Notes under the pieces: model-generated
The model's input: only the letters and a program-made list of their open reading frames with translations
Databases searched by the model: none
Told to the model about the DNA's origin: nothing
Source: Sphaerobacteraceae bacterium
GTDB taxonomy: Bacteria; Chloroflexota; Chloroflexia; Thermomicrobiales; Thermomicrobiaceae
Assembly (NCBI GenBank): GCA_007695115.1
Contig: REEK01000086.1
Location: forward strand, 1-37,841
Direction of reading: 5' to 3'
Length of the DNA stretch: 37,841 nucleotides
Program-made: the position numbers and the translations under genes
In this document: piece after piece, positions 25,050-33,189 of the stretch
Position numbering within the stretch: the stretch's first letter is position 1
Layout: the number at the start of each line of letters is the position of its first letter

Positions 25050-25895
25050 TCAGGCCATTTCTCCTTCGATGAACGCTACGCCGAGGCCCCTTGGGCCGAT
25101 ATGCGTTGAGAGGACTGGCGAAATCTCTGAGACGATCAGATCCTGATCGCCGGTCTTGCGGATCAAGGTTTCCACAATCAGGCCGAGATCGTTGGAACCG
25201 GCGGTATGCAGCACTGCCGCAGATTCGATGATTGGAACTTCTTCGATGAGCTGCAGAATGCCGGTGATTGCCCGGTTTCTGGTCCGCGTGCGGGCCTGCG
25301 GAACGACGATGCCTTCTTCGATCGTCAGAATTGGCTTGAGTTGAAGAACCGAACCGATGATCTCGGCAGCGCGTCCGATACGCCCACCACGACGCAGATG
25401 CTCCAGCGTGTCGACCATGAAGATAACGTGCGTCCTGGCCTGAAGATTCTCGACAAGTGCCGTGAGTTGTCCGATTTCGGCTCCACACTGAGCGCGTTCG
25501 GCAACCTGTTTGACGATGAGGCCGGTACCCATCGATGCCGAGCCGGTGTCGATCACCGTGATCTCTGGTCCATCGAGGAACAGATTCCGGGCTTCAGTCG
25601 CGCTGGCGCAGGTACCACTGAGCCGTGACGAGATATGGATCGACAGAATCTGATCGTGGTCCTGAGCCAGCGCTTCGTAAACGCGAGCGAACTGCTGCAC
25701 GGTCGGAGCCGTGGTGCTCGGCAAGGTCTCCCCGGAGGTCATCATCATGAAATCGTCCGGCATCATGCTGACCCGATCCTCCCAGGTTCGACCATCGACA
25801 AAGATGTTCAACGGCACAACCGTAATCCCGAGCCGGGTTGCCAGCTCTTCAGGCAGGTCAGCTGTACTGTCGGTCACGATGGCGACCCCTGGCAT
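25050..25895 (-). CDS. DegV family fatty-acid-binding protein (FakB), second paralogue
   Basis: 281 residues. It shows VAIVTDSTADLPEELA, STTAPTVQQFARVY, HISSRLSGTCASA, DTLEHLRRGGRIGRAAEIIGS and the C-terminal STHIGPRGLGVAF with the usual histidine (His265). It binds a long-chain fatty acid in a buried tunnel and hands it to FakA. It lies 28 bases after fakA and 22 bases before the other fakB; tandem FakBs usually differ in preference for saturated or unsaturated acyl chains. Which is which cannot be told here. Confidence 0.9.
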   Translation of the reverse strand: MPGVAIVTDSTADLPEELATRLGITVVPLNIFVDGRTWEDRVSMMPDDFMMMTSGETLPSTTAPTVQQFARVYEALAQDHDQILSIHISSRLSGTCASATEARNLFLDGPEITVIDTGSASMGTGLIVKQVAERAQCGAEIGQLTALVENLQARTHVIFMVDTLEHLRRGGRIGRAAEIIGSVLQLKPILTIEEGIVVPQARTRTRNRAITGILQLIEEVPIIESAAVLHTAGSNDLGLIVETLIRKTGDQDLIVSEISPVLSTHIGPRGLGVAFIEGEMA

Positions 25896-25923
25896 TATCC
25901 GTGTCCTTGTCTCGACCGTGCGG

Positions 25924-27648
25924 CTACTCGAGAGCGATTAGCAGGTCGTAGTGCGGCTGGTTGCCGGTGGTGACTTCGAACTCCAGGTCCGGGAACTCTT
26001 GTTCCAGCAATTCAACGATCGTCTCTTCGAGCGTTTCGTCGGCGGAATCCCCAATAAAGATGGTTGCCAGTTCATGGTTCTGTACGCTGGCGTTCTGAAA
26101 CAGATGGCGGACGGTGCTCACAGCATCACTTCCGCTGACGCACGGCTTGCCGTCCAGAACCCCCATGAATTCGCCAGTTCGAAACTCGAGTCCATCGATA
26201 ACCGCATCGCGCTGGGCCCGGGTAACCGCCAGCGCCCGAACGTCACCAGCAGCGGCTTCCATCGCAGCTACGTTGTCATCCAGCGCAGCATCGAAATTGA
26301 ATGCAGTCAGCGCACCGATACATTGCTGTATCGATCTGGTTGGCACGACGCGAACATCGACATCCGACAGTTCGGCGGCCTGTCTGGCTGATGCAATGAT
26401 GTTCGAGTCGTTGGGCAGGACGATCACTTGTTCACGGTTCAGCGAGGCGATAGCGTCCCGGATCTCGCCGGTGCTCGGGTTCATGGTTGCGCCACCGGCA
26501 ACAATCACATCGGCGCCGAGTCCAGTCAGTGCCTCGGAGACTCCGTCTCCTGCGGCCACCGCCACGATTCCAATACCGAGGGCTGATTCAGGATCTCCGG
26601 TGGGTGCGGCCGGCTCTTTTCTGCCATCGGCAACGGCATGACGCTCGCTGAGCAACTGCTCGGTTTGCGAACGCATGTTGTCGATGCGAACGTTGTGAAT
26701 GTCTCCAAACATCAATGCCGCCTCGAGGATCAGGCCCGGGCGGTTGGAGTGGGTGTGTACTTTGCACATCGTGGCGTCGCCGACGACGACCGTTGACTGC
26801 CCGAGCGCGTCCAGCGCGGCCCGCAGCCCGCTGGATTCCAGATCATCACCAGCAACCGCGAAATTGATGCAATAGCCGAACTCGTCCATGCCGTGGATCA
26901 TCTCTGCCTGATCCAGAAAGTGCATGTCGGTGGCAAAGCTGGCTGGTGGATCGCTGACCAGCGTCATGCCCGTGGTATCCAGATCATCGGAGGCAAACTG
27001 CTCGAGCGCAGTGAAGATGGCAAGAAGTCCCTGACCGCCGGCATCGACAACCCCGGCCTGGCGAAGCACTGGAAGCTGGTCCGGTGTTGCGGCGACTGCG
27101 ACCTCGGCGGCTTTCCGGGCCGTGGCGAGCGTCTCCAGGAGCGTTTCTCCCGGATGCTTTTCGCATGCACTGGCAACCTCACGGATGACCGTAAGCATCG
27201 TGCCTTCCACCGGATTGGTGACTGCTTTGTAGGCGAGTTCCGCGGCCGAGTTGAGCCCACGGACCATCGTCTCACTGTCGAGAACTTCAGCGCCCGATGC
27301 ACCGGTATTCAATCCGGAAATGATCTGGTAGAGAATCACGCCGGAGTTTCCCCGGGCGCCCATGAGCGCGCCACGGGTGATCACTTTCATGACCTCATCG
27401 TATCGCTCTGGCTGGCCGTCCGGGTGATTATCGAGCTCGCTGATTGCCGCTTTGAGCGTCAAATGCATGTTGGTTCCTGTGTCCCCATCGGGAACCGGGA
27501 AGACGTTCAACGCGTTGATCGATGAGACGTTCGCTTCGAACCCGTGCACCACGGCTCGCAGAGCACGCGTCGTCTCCTGTCCGTCCCAGTTAAACTCCAG
27601 TGAGTTTGACGTGGAGTTCTGATCACTCGATGTATTGCGGCTGACCAA
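25924..27648 (-). CDS. fakA: Fatty acid kinase catalytic subunit FakA (DAK2/YloV family)
   Basis: 574 residues. The N-terminal DhaL/DAK2 kinase domain has NALNVFPVPDGDTGTNM (metal-binding aspartates at 54 and 56) and GARGNSGVILYQIISG. A middle domain and a C-terminal DegV-like domain (VIVAGGATMNPSTGEI, VIVLPNDSNI, TRSIQQCIGALTAFN, EFMGVLDG) follow. It phosphorylates FakB-bound fatty acids to acyl-phosphates for phospholipid synthesis. The start is a TTG with AGGGGG 6 bases upstream. It leads the operon fakA-fakB-fakB-recG-unknown. In Bacillus the matching locus has yloU (Asp23 family) between rpmB and this gene; that gene is missing here. Confidence 0.94.
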   Translation of the reverse strand: MVSRNTSSDQNSTSNSLEFNWDGQETTRALRAVVHGFEANVSSINALNVFPVPDGDTGTNMHLTLKAAISELDNHPDGQPERYDEVMKVITRGALMGARGNSGVILYQIISGLNTGASGAEVLDSETMVRGLNSAAELAYKAVTNPVEGTMLTVIREVASACEKHPGETLLETLATARKAAEVAVAATPDQLPVLRQAGVVDAGGQGLLAIFTALEQFASDDLDTTGMTLVSDPPASFATDMHFLDQAEMIHGMDEFGYCINFAVAGDDLESSGLRAALDALGQSTVVVGDATMCKVHTHSNRPGLILEAALMFGDIHNVRIDNMRSQTEQLLSERHAVADGRKEPAAPTGDPESALGIGIVAVAAGDGVSEALTGLGADVIVAGGATMNPSTGEIRDAIASLNREQVIVLPNDSNIIASARQAAELSDVDVRVVPTRSIQQCIGALTAFNFDAALDDNVAAMEAAAGDVRALAVTRAQRDAVIDGLEFRTGEFMGVLDGKPCVSGSDAVSTVRHLFQNASVQNHELATIFIGDSADETLEETIVELLEQEFPDLEFEVTTGNQPHYDLLIALE

Positions 27649-27916
27649 CGACTACCCCCTGCATTCTGCACAGCGTGAGCTGTGGCGATAACGCTCCAGC
27701 ACCGATTATGTACGCGAGATACCACGTGCGTGCTGCCCCGCTACTTCTCGCCGGAGTGTATGCAGTCCCCAGTGCATACGTCGTGCCAGTACTGCGGGTG
27801 GATGTTGGGGACAGGCTGTGCTATTCTTCATCGTTGCGGGCACGCGGTATGCCCCGTCGCACCGACCTGGTGCGTAATCTTAGATGACTTGACACAACGA
27901 CGTAAAGGGGGCCGCT
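27649..27916. promoter_or_regulatory. Divergent fakA/rpmB control region
   Basis: This 268-bp region has no supported ORF. For rpmB there is an extended -10, TGCTATTCT at 27819-27827 (no good -35), giving a leader of about 83 bases. That leader contains a small hairpin (CGCACC 27858-27863 with GGTGCG 27869-27874). For fakA a CATAAT -10 candidate occurs on the minus strand at 27705-27710, also without a good -35. An inverted repeat lies between them (27758-27779). Confidence 0.45.
27758..27779. promoter_or_regulatory. Inverted repeat GTATGCA-N8-TGCATAC between fakA and rpmB
   Basis: Perfect 7-base arms 8 bp apart, centred 40-60 bp upstream of both divergent -10 candidates. The geometry (22 bp, two helical turns) suits a dimeric regulator. 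It does not match the Bacillus FapR site. A lipid-responsive regulator is a guess from gene context. Confidence 0.45.
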
Positions 27917-28111
27917 GTGGCCGGTAAGTGTGACGTCTGTGGCAAAGGGCCGGGGTTTGGCCACAAGGTCAGCCACTCGAACCACAAGACGAACCGAATG
28001 TTCAAGGCAAATATTCAGCGAGCAACCATTCAGGTTGATGGCCAGCCAAAGAAGGTGAACATCTGCACCCGTTGCCTGCGCACCATCACCAAGCCAGCTC
28101 GCATGGCATAG
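27917..28111 (+). CDS. rpmB: 50S ribosomal protein L28
   Basis: 64 residues with a GTG start and AAGGGGG upstream. Family motifs are KCDVCGKGPGFGHKVSHSNHK-like (KCDVCGKGPGFG), TNRMFKANIQ, and VNICTRCLRTI. Cys5, Cys8, Cys50 and Cys53 form a zinc ribbon, so this is the zinc-binding (C+) form. It binds 23S rRNA near the exit-site side of the large subunit. It is a single-gene unit, divergent from fakA, with a hairpin at the stop codon (GTCGCC-AGAC-GGCGAC, 28111-28126) and a terminator after. Confidence 0.96.
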   Translation: MAGKCDVCGKGPGFGHKVSHSNHKTNRMFKANIQRATIQVDGQPKKVNICTRCLRTITKPARMA

Positions 28112-28146
28112 TCGCCAGACGGCGACGAACCCAACTGTTTGCGAAC

Positions 28147-28179
28147 TCCCCGTATCGCCGATCGACGAACGGGGATTTT
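28147..28179 (+). terminator. Intrinsic terminator after rpmB
   Basis: TCCCCGT (28147-28153) pairs with ACGGGGA (28169-28175) across a 15-base loop, followed by TTTT. It also lies just beyond the end of prmC on the minus strand and may serve both, though the T-run favours the plus strand. Confidence 0.75.
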
Positions 28180-28193
28180 GCTGTGTCCGGAAA

Positions 28194-29039
28194 TCAGTTG
28201 GTCTGAATGCGCAGGTAGCGGTCGTTTCCGGCGAGATCTGCGAGGATTTCGATCCCGGCATCTGGCAGGTTGGCCTGAGCGGCTGATAGCGCGAGATCCC
28301 GCTGTTCTGGATCGAGTTCCATGATCACGGCGCCACCGGCCCGGAGCTTGTTCGGGGCATCCTCGAGCAGGGACCGGTTCAACGAGAACCCATCGTCACC
28401 GGCGTAGAGCGCCACTGCCGGCTCATGCTCGATCCCGTCGTGAGCCTGATCGGGGCGAAGGTACGGCAAGTTCGCCAGAATCAGATCAACCGGCTCTTCG
28501 AGCCAGTCGATCAGGGAACCCTCGACGAATTGAACGATCGCGCCCAGGGCTTCAGCGTTCCGGGCCGCCACATCAAGCGCCTCAGGCGAGACATCCGACG
28601 CCAGCATGATGTGCTGGCTCGCCGTCTCCAGCGCCACCGAGATCGCGATCGCCCCACTGCCGGTGCCGACATCAACCACCCGGCACGGCTCTTCCTTCTG
28701 CTTCAGCCATTCAAGGGCAAACTCTACCAGGAACTCGGTCTCTGGCCGGGGCACCAGCACATGCGAGTTGACGATGAACTCGTGGCCGTAGAATTCCCGA
28801 CGCCCGGTGATATAGGCGATCGGGATGCCATCAACGCGTTGCTTCAGCAGCTTGCGGTACGAGATAGCGGCCGCCGGGCGAACCGGAGAGGGAAGTGCAT
28901 CGAATAGCTGCTCTCGCGTCGCCCCCAGCGCTTCCCGAAGCAGAATCTCCGCATCGAGGCCCGGTGATTCACTCACCGATTCCCGAAGCGTGCGGGTTCC
29001 TTCCCTGAGCAGATCAGAGACCGTCATTGCAGAACGCAT
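28194..29039 (-). CDS. prmC: Peptide chain release factor N5-glutamine methyltransferase PrmC
   Basis: 281 residues. A helical N-terminal domain (GIPIAYITGRREFYG, VLVPRPETEFLVE) precedes a Rossmann SAM domain (VVDVGTGSGAIAIS, 121-134). The active-site tetrapeptide, normally NPPY, reads NLPY (190-193), a variant that occurs in some PrmC relatives. It methylates the glutamine of the GGQ motif in release factors. Its substrate RF1 (prfA) is encoded 14 bases upstream in the same operon, which supports the assignment. The start is the ATG at 29039; a second ATG four codons in is possible. Confidence 0.94.
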   Translation of the reverse strand: MRSAMTVSDLLREGTRTLRESVSESPGLDAEILLREALGATREQLFDALPSPVRPAAAISYRKLLKQRVDGIPIAYITGRREFYGHEFIVNSHVLVPRPETEFLVEFALEWLKQKEEPCRVVDVGTGSGAIAISVALETASQHIMLASDVSPEALDVAARNAEALGAIVQFVEGSLIDWLEEPVDLILANLPYLRPDQAHDGIEHEPAVALYAGDDGFSLNRSLLEDAPNKLRAGGAVIMELDPEQRDLALSAAQANLPDAGIEILADLAGNDRYLRIQTN

Positions 29040-29053
29040 AGACTCGTTTCCCG

Positions 29054-30133
29054 TCAGGCGCTAATGCCGGCTTCCTGGAGTCGCATTGCCTGATCAGCCG
29101 ATCGGAGTTCGTTAACGAACTCGTCGATTCCACCTGCCAGAATGCCGTCCAGATTTCCAACGCTCATCTTCAGCCGGTGGTCAGTCACGCGGTCCTGCGG
29201 ATAGTTGTAGGTGCGGATCTTTTCTGATCGATCGCCGGTTCCGACCTGCAATCGTCGTTCGCCTGAACGCTCGTCGTGCAGCCGCTGCTGTTCGAGATCG
29301 TAGAGCCGCGCCCGGAGCACGGACATCGCTTTCGTCCGATTCTTGAGCTGGGACTTCTCATCCTGGCAGGAGACGACTATTCCGCTCGGCATATGCGTTA
29401 TGCGGACTGCCGAATCGGTGGTGTTGACGCTCTGACCACCATGACCAGACGCCCGGAAAACATCGACCCGAATATCTTCATCCCGTATGTCGATATCTAC
29501 GTCCTCGGCTTCGGGTAACACGGCGACCGTTGCGGTCGACGTATGGATTCGCCCGCTGGACTCGGTAACCGGAACCCGCTGTACACGATGAACACCACTT
29601 TCGAACTTCAGGAAACTATAGGCGTTGCGTCCTGTGACTTCGAAGGTGATCTCTTTGAATCCGCCGACGTCGCTGGGGCTGGTATTGAGTATCGACGTTT
29701 TCCACTTTTGCTGCTCGGCATACCGTGAGTACATCCGGTAGAGCTCGGCGGCGAACAGCGTTGCTTCGTCTCCACCGGTGCCTGCCCGGATCTCCACGAT
29801 GACGTTCTTTTCATCGTTCGGATCGGTCGGTATCAGGAGCAGACGAATCTGACTGATCAGCTCATCGCGCCGTGGCTTCAGCGAGTCCAGCTCTTCTTCG
29901 GCCAGCTCGGACATCTCGCGATCGCCTTCCCGGAGCATCGCCTCAGCTTCCTGAATCTGGGCGTCGGTTTCCCGCAGCTCACGATAGGCGGTGACGAGGT
30001 CTTCGATGTCGGCTCGCTCCCGGCCATACTCCATGAGCTTGTCCGGGTTGGTGGCGATCTCCGGATCGCTCATCAATTGTTCGAGTTCGATGAATCGTGA
30101 TTCGATGTCGTCAAGTATTTGAAACAGTGCCAT
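29054..30133 (-). CDS. prfA: Peptide chain release factor 1
   Basis: 359 residues. The codon-recognition tripeptide PVT (188-190) marks RF1 (UAA/UAG) rather than RF2, and the catalytic GGQ is at 232-234 in [17 protein letters not shown]. The N-terminal helical domain and the [18 protein letters not shown] segment are standard. An unusually good ribosome-binding site (AGGAGGT at 30143-30149, 9-base spacing) precedes the ATG. It lies between the SLOG-fold gene and prmC; the pairing with prmC is functional, since PrmC modifies this GGQ. Confidence 0.97.
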   Translation of the reverse strand: MALFQILDDIESRFIELEQLMSDPEIATNPDKLMEYGRERADIEDLVTAYRELRETDAQIQEAEAMLREGDREMSELAEEELDSLKPRRDELISQIRLLLIPTDPNDEKNVIVEIRAGTGGDEATLFAAELYRMYSRYAEQQKWKTSILNTSPSDVGGFKEITFEVTGRNAYSFLKFESGVHRVQRVPVTESSGRIHTSTATVAVLPEAEDVDIDIRDEDIRVDVFRASGHGGQSVNTTDSAVRITHMPSGIVVSCQDEKSQLKNRTKAMSVLRARLYDLEQQRLHDERSGERRLQVGTGDRSEKIRTYNYPQDRVTDHRLKMSVGNLDGILAGGIDEFVNELRSADQAMRLQEAGISA

Positions 30134-30192
30134 TTGTGGCGTACCTCCTGGGCGATTTTATCATCGGGTCAGCTGCAATCAGGGTTGCATCG

Positions 30193-30693
30193 CTAGCCGT
30201 GACCCGGTGCCTGTCGAGCGACGGCATCGATCGCCAGGCGGACTGCTTCGTTCGGGCTGGAGGCAGGCGTGTAGGAGGCATCGTCATCAGCAAAATGGGC
30301 GATGCGGTCTGAGTCGAGATCCCAGCTGTTGAGATGGATCACCGGTTTACCCATTTTGAGGGCCAGCCCGATCTCGGAGAGGGTGCCGAAGCCGCCACCC
30401 ACGGCAATTACTGCATCACCAGACGCCACCACGATCGTGTTGCGAGCATGGCCCAGCCCGGTTGGAATCCGGTGTGTCAGAAACGGATTCGCATCCCGAG
30501 TGTCATAGGTGGGCAGAATGCCGATCGCCGTGCCGCCGGCTTCAGTTGCACCCTTTGCCACTGCCTCCATCACGCCCTGCCGGCCACCACAGACGACGGT
30601 GTGATCGGCCGAGGCGATGGCCTGCCCGATTGCGACCGCGTCGGCGTATTCCTGCTCCGTTGCCTCATTCGGGCCACAAACACTGATCATCAT
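30193..30693 (-). CDS. SLOG-fold protein, TIGR00725/LOG-like family
   Basis: 166 residues, Rossmann-like. Motifs are ISVCGPNEATEQEYADA, VVCGGRQGVMEAVAKGA (near 33-49) and AVGGGFGTLSEIGLALKMGKPVI (near 97-119). These match the TIGR00725 group of the SLOG superfamily, related to LOG (lysine decarboxylase-like) nucleoside monophosphate phosphoribohydrolases, which have PGGxGTxxE. Here the motif is GGGFGTLSE, so LOG enzyme activity is not assured; a nucleotide-binding role is likely. It overlaps the end of thpR (ATGA) and precedes prfA by 59 bases. Confidence 0.85.
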   Translation of the reverse strand: MMISVCGPNEATEQEYADAVAIGQAIASADHTVVCGGRQGVMEAVAKGATEAGGTAIGILPTYDTRDANPFLTHRIPTGLGHARNTIVVASGDAVIAVGGGFGTLSEIGLALKMGKPVIHLNSWDLDSDRIAHFADDDASYTPASSPNEAVRLAIDAVARQAPGHG

Positions 30694-31472
30694 GCGGAAC
30701 GGGTGTCCTCATCTGCGTCGTCTGCATCGTCGTCGGAACTTGTTGATTCTGATTCTTCGTCGGGCTCGATCCGGAACTCGTGACGTTCCCGGACTGGTTC
30801 CTCTGGCGGATCAGAGGCATCCAGGTAATCGAGCAGGGTTGGCAATGCTGGTCGGGCGTAGACGTCTTCATCACCATCGGAAACCGTGCCGTCTGGTTCG
30901 GCGAGAGGGAACGATTCAACAACCGTGTACTGAACACCACCTCGGCCGAACTTGCTCTTCACCAGGTTGAGATGATCCGGAACCCAGAAGAGCGGCTCAT
31001 AGGCCCCGAATTCCTGAAACGCCTCGACTGCCTCATCTTCATCGACGTGAAAATCGTGCATGAGTCGACCGACGGTGAGATGCGGGCGATAGGGGCCCGG
31101 CTCTGGATCGATCCCGACGGCCGCGCTGGCATCGTCGACGGCTTGGCGAAGCTTGCCAAGCTGCTCGAACCGATCGTCGATACCCAGCCAGAGTGTGCGC
31201 GGGCGGTTCGGTCCCGGGAACGCGCCGACGCGACTGACCCGCAGTTCGAAGGCGGGTTGATTCGCCATTCGGGTTCGCAGCTCGTCCTGCAGCTGTTCAA
31301 CGGTGGAGACTTCGAGATCACCGTAGAAGCGGACGGTCATGTGCATTCGGGATTCCGGTACCCAGCGACAACTCCATCCAGCTTCGTCGAGCGCCTGTTG
31401 GGTTCGCAGAATTCGATCGCGGATTGCCTCGGTCAGATCGATTGCGGCGAACATCCGCCACGTTTCGCTCAT
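30690..31472 (-). CDS. thpR: RNA 2',3'-cyclic phosphodiesterase ThpR (2'-5' RNA ligase family)
   Basis: 260 residues, of which about 185 are the 2H phosphoesterase core. It begins WRMFAAIDLTEAIRD and has the two catalytic HxT motifs, HMT at 44-46 and HLT at 131-133. It hydrolyses RNA 2',3'-cyclic phosphates to 2'-phosphomonoesters. The C-terminal 75 or so residues are an added tail, with YARPALPTLLDYLDASDPP and then a Ser/Asp/Glu run that ends the protein, not part of the family core. ATG at 31472, with AAGGA 8 bases upstream. It is first in a four-gene operon with the SLOG gene, prfA and prmC, a mild theme of RNA and translation. Confidence 0.9.
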   Translation of the reverse strand: MSETWRMFAAIDLTEAIRDRILRTQQALDEAGWSCRWVPESRMHMTVRFYGDLEVSTVEQLQDELRTRMANQPAFELRVSRVGAFPGPNRPRTLWLGIDDRFEQLGKLRQAVDDASAAVGIDPEPGPYRPHLTVGRLMHDFHVDEDEAVEAFQEFGAYEPLFWVPDHLNLVKSKFGRGGVQYTVVESFPLAEPDGTVSDGDEDVYARPALPTLLDYLDASDPPEEPVRERHEFRIEPDEESESTSSDDDADDADEDTRSA

Positions 31473-31524
31473 GCGCTTCGTCCTTTTCCGTGTCGGTTTC
31501 GGGCAGCATCATTTCCTCCGCCGA

Positions 31525-31530
31525 ATTATA
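31525..31530 (-). promoter_or_regulatory. -10 element of the thpR-prfA-prmC operon
   Basis: A perfect TATAAT on the minus strand, about 53 bases before the thpR start codon. No clear -35 at 16-18 bp. It lies about 70 bases from the divergent pheA promoter. Confidence 0.5.
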
Positions 31531-31600
31531 GTCAAAATCGCTATTCCTTATCCGCATGGGAAAAACAGCGCTGAAGAGCTGACTCGGGACTGATCAGGCG

Positions 31601-31630
31601 TTGACCTGCAGTCACATTGATGCCTATACT
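31601..31630 (+). promoter_or_regulatory. pheA promoter
   Basis: TTGACC (31601-31606) and TATACT (31625-31630), 18-bp spacer, each 5 of 6 to consensus. The predicted start near 31637 leaves a leader of about 55 bases before the pheA ATG. No T-box or attenuator structure was seen in it. Confidence 0.75.
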
Positions 31631-31691
31631 GCCCAGACGAGTCATGCCAGCATGGCTGGCTTGTATCAGGCGGGGGAGGGGGCAGAAACCG

Positions 31692-32546
31692 ATGCGTATT
31701 GCATTCCTGGGCCCGGAAGGGACATTCAGCGAAGTCGCTGCGCTGGCGCAGGCCGAGCGCGACAACGGAACGCTCGTAGCGTTCTCATCGATTCCGGCGC
31801 TGGTCTCTGCAGTGGAGACCGGGCTGGCCGATGCGGCGATTCTCCCGATCGAGAATTCGCTGGAAGGCTCGGTGAGTACCACCGTCGACCTGCTGATTCA
31901 TGAGACTTCCTTGAAAATCCGTGGCGAGTTGATGATCCCGGTTCGGCACTTTCTGACCGTTGTTCCTGGAACCTCCCTCACCGACATCAAGTCGGTGTCA
32001 TCGCATACCCAGGCGCTGGGTCAGTGCCGGCGCTTTCTGGATCGCTGCCTTCCGGGCGTCGAGCAAGAGGCTGCACTGAGCACAGCTCTCGCGGTGTCGA
32101 GCGTTATGAAGAGCGGTGAGACCGACCGGGCCGCAATCGGAACCGAGCGAGCCGCTGAGCTATACGGTGCTGAGGTCCTGGCGCACGATATTCAGGACAA
32201 CGATAACAACGTCACACGATTTGTGGTCCTGGCTCGTGAAGATGAAGATCGAACCGGTCGAGACAAGACGTCGGTCTGTTTCAGCATCAAGGCGAACGTG
32301 CCTGGAGCCCTGTTCGAGTGCTTGCAGGATTTCGCTAACAACGAAATCCAGATGACCAAACTGGAGAGTCGCCCGATGAAGACACAGATCGGCGCGTACT
32401 ACTTCCTGGTCGATCTGGAAGGGCATCGAACCGATCAGAAGGTGGCTGAGACGCTGGAGCGCCTGAACGAGAAGTGTGCGATGGTCAAGATTTTCGGGTC
32501 CTATCCGATGGACCCAACCGTTCCCGCCTACGAAGGTGGTGACTGA
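31692..32546 (+). CDS. pheA: Prephenate dehydratase
   Basis: 284 residues. The catalytic domain (MRIAFLGPEGTFSEVAA, ILPIENSLEGSVSTTVDLL, SHTQALGQCRRFL) ends with the conserved TRF motif in NVTRFVVLA (near 174). An ACT regulatory domain follows, with the phenylalanine-binding ESRP (KLESRPMKTQIGAYYFLVD). It converts prephenate to phenylpyruvate for phenylalanine synthesis and should be feedback-inhibited through the ACT domain. I chose the ATG at 31692, which follows GGGGGAGGGGG. Longer in-frame starts from 31617 lie too close to the -10 element and add non-family sequence. No fused chorismate mutase. Confidence 0.94.
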   Translation: MRIAFLGPEGTFSEVAALAQAERDNGTLVAFSSIPALVSAVETGLADAAILPIENSLEGSVSTTVDLLIHETSLKIRGELMIPVRHFLTVVPGTSLTDIKSVSSHTQALGQCRRFLDRCLPGVEQEAALSTALAVSSVMKSGETDRAAIGTERAAELYGAEVLAHDIQDNDNNVTRFVVLAREDEDRTGRDKTSVCFSIKANVPGALFECLQDFANNEIQMTKLESRPMKTQIGAYYFLVDLEGHRTDQKVAETLERLNEKCAMVKIFGSYPMDPTVPAYEGGD

Positions 32547-32587
32547 ACTGACTGATTTTCCGGCCCGGTGTGTGCGAGAGGTAATCG

Positions 32588-33187
32588 ATGCGGGTCATTA
32601 GCGGATCCCGTCGGGGACGACAGCTACGCGCTCCCAGAGGGATGCGTACCAGGCCGATGGCCGACAAGATTCGTGAGGCGTCATTCTCGGTGCTCTGGTC
32701 TCTCGGGATCGAGCCAGTACGGGTACTGGATCTGTATTCCGGAAGCGGAAGTGTCGGAATCGAAGCGCTTTCACGGGGTGCCGAGCATGTTGATTTCGTT
32801 GAGCAGGCTCGGGACGCCGTGCAAGTGATCCGGCAGAATCTTGAATCGACTGATCTGGCTGATTGCGCGACAGTTCACCAGATGCCGGTCGATCGATTTA
32901 TTGCCAGCGCACGGGCTCCGTATGATTTTGTGATCATGGATCCGCCGTACGCTGATGCCGACATTCAGGAGCGGATCGAGCAACTGGCGGATTCAGCCGC
33001 AGTGCAAACGGGGACCGCACTGTTGATCGGGCACGCGCCGTACCTCGATTTGCCGGAGCAAGTTGGCAGATTTGTGCTGTTGCGGAAGCGATGTCACGGG
33101 GATAGTTGCTTTTCGATCTTCGAGATCGATGACGAGGGGGCGTCCGGCTCGGAGCCGGATGGGGGAGCCATGAAGATTGGGGAATAG
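32588..33187 (+). CDS. rsmD: 16S rRNA (guanine(966)-N2)-methyltransferase RsmD
   Basis: 199 residues. It opens MRVISGSRRGRQL with RPMADKIREASFSVL, the classic RsmD start, then the SAM motif DLYSGSGSVGIEALSRGA (48-65) and the catalytic DPPY (118-121). It methylates G966 in the 30S P-site. GAGGT lies upstream of the ATG. It is followed 2 bases later by coaD, a very widespread gene pair. The last 20 or so residues are an unconserved acidic/glycine tail. Confidence 0.94.
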   Translation: MRVISGSRRGRQLRAPRGMRTRPMADKIREASFSVLWSLGIEPVRVLDLYSGSGSVGIEALSRGAEHVDFVEQARDAVQVIRQNLESTDLADCATVHQMPVDRFIASARAPYDFVIMDPPYADADIQERIEQLADSAAVQTGTALLIGHAPYLDLPEQVGRFVLLRKRCHGDSCFSIFEIDDEGASGSEPDGGAMKIGE

Positions 33188-33189
33188 CG

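Noticed and set aside
27889-27894. A perfect TTGACA just before rpmB as a -35 box
   Set aside because: A -10 at normal spacing would fall on the start codon (27912-27917), where there is none.
31318-31509. A 63-residue minus-strand ORF with GGAGG directly before ATGATG, overlapping thpR in another frame
   Set aside because: The predicted start site of the TATAAT at 31525-31530 falls on the GGAGG itself, so the site may not even be transcribed; the peptide has no recognisable features and thpR has its own AAGGA.
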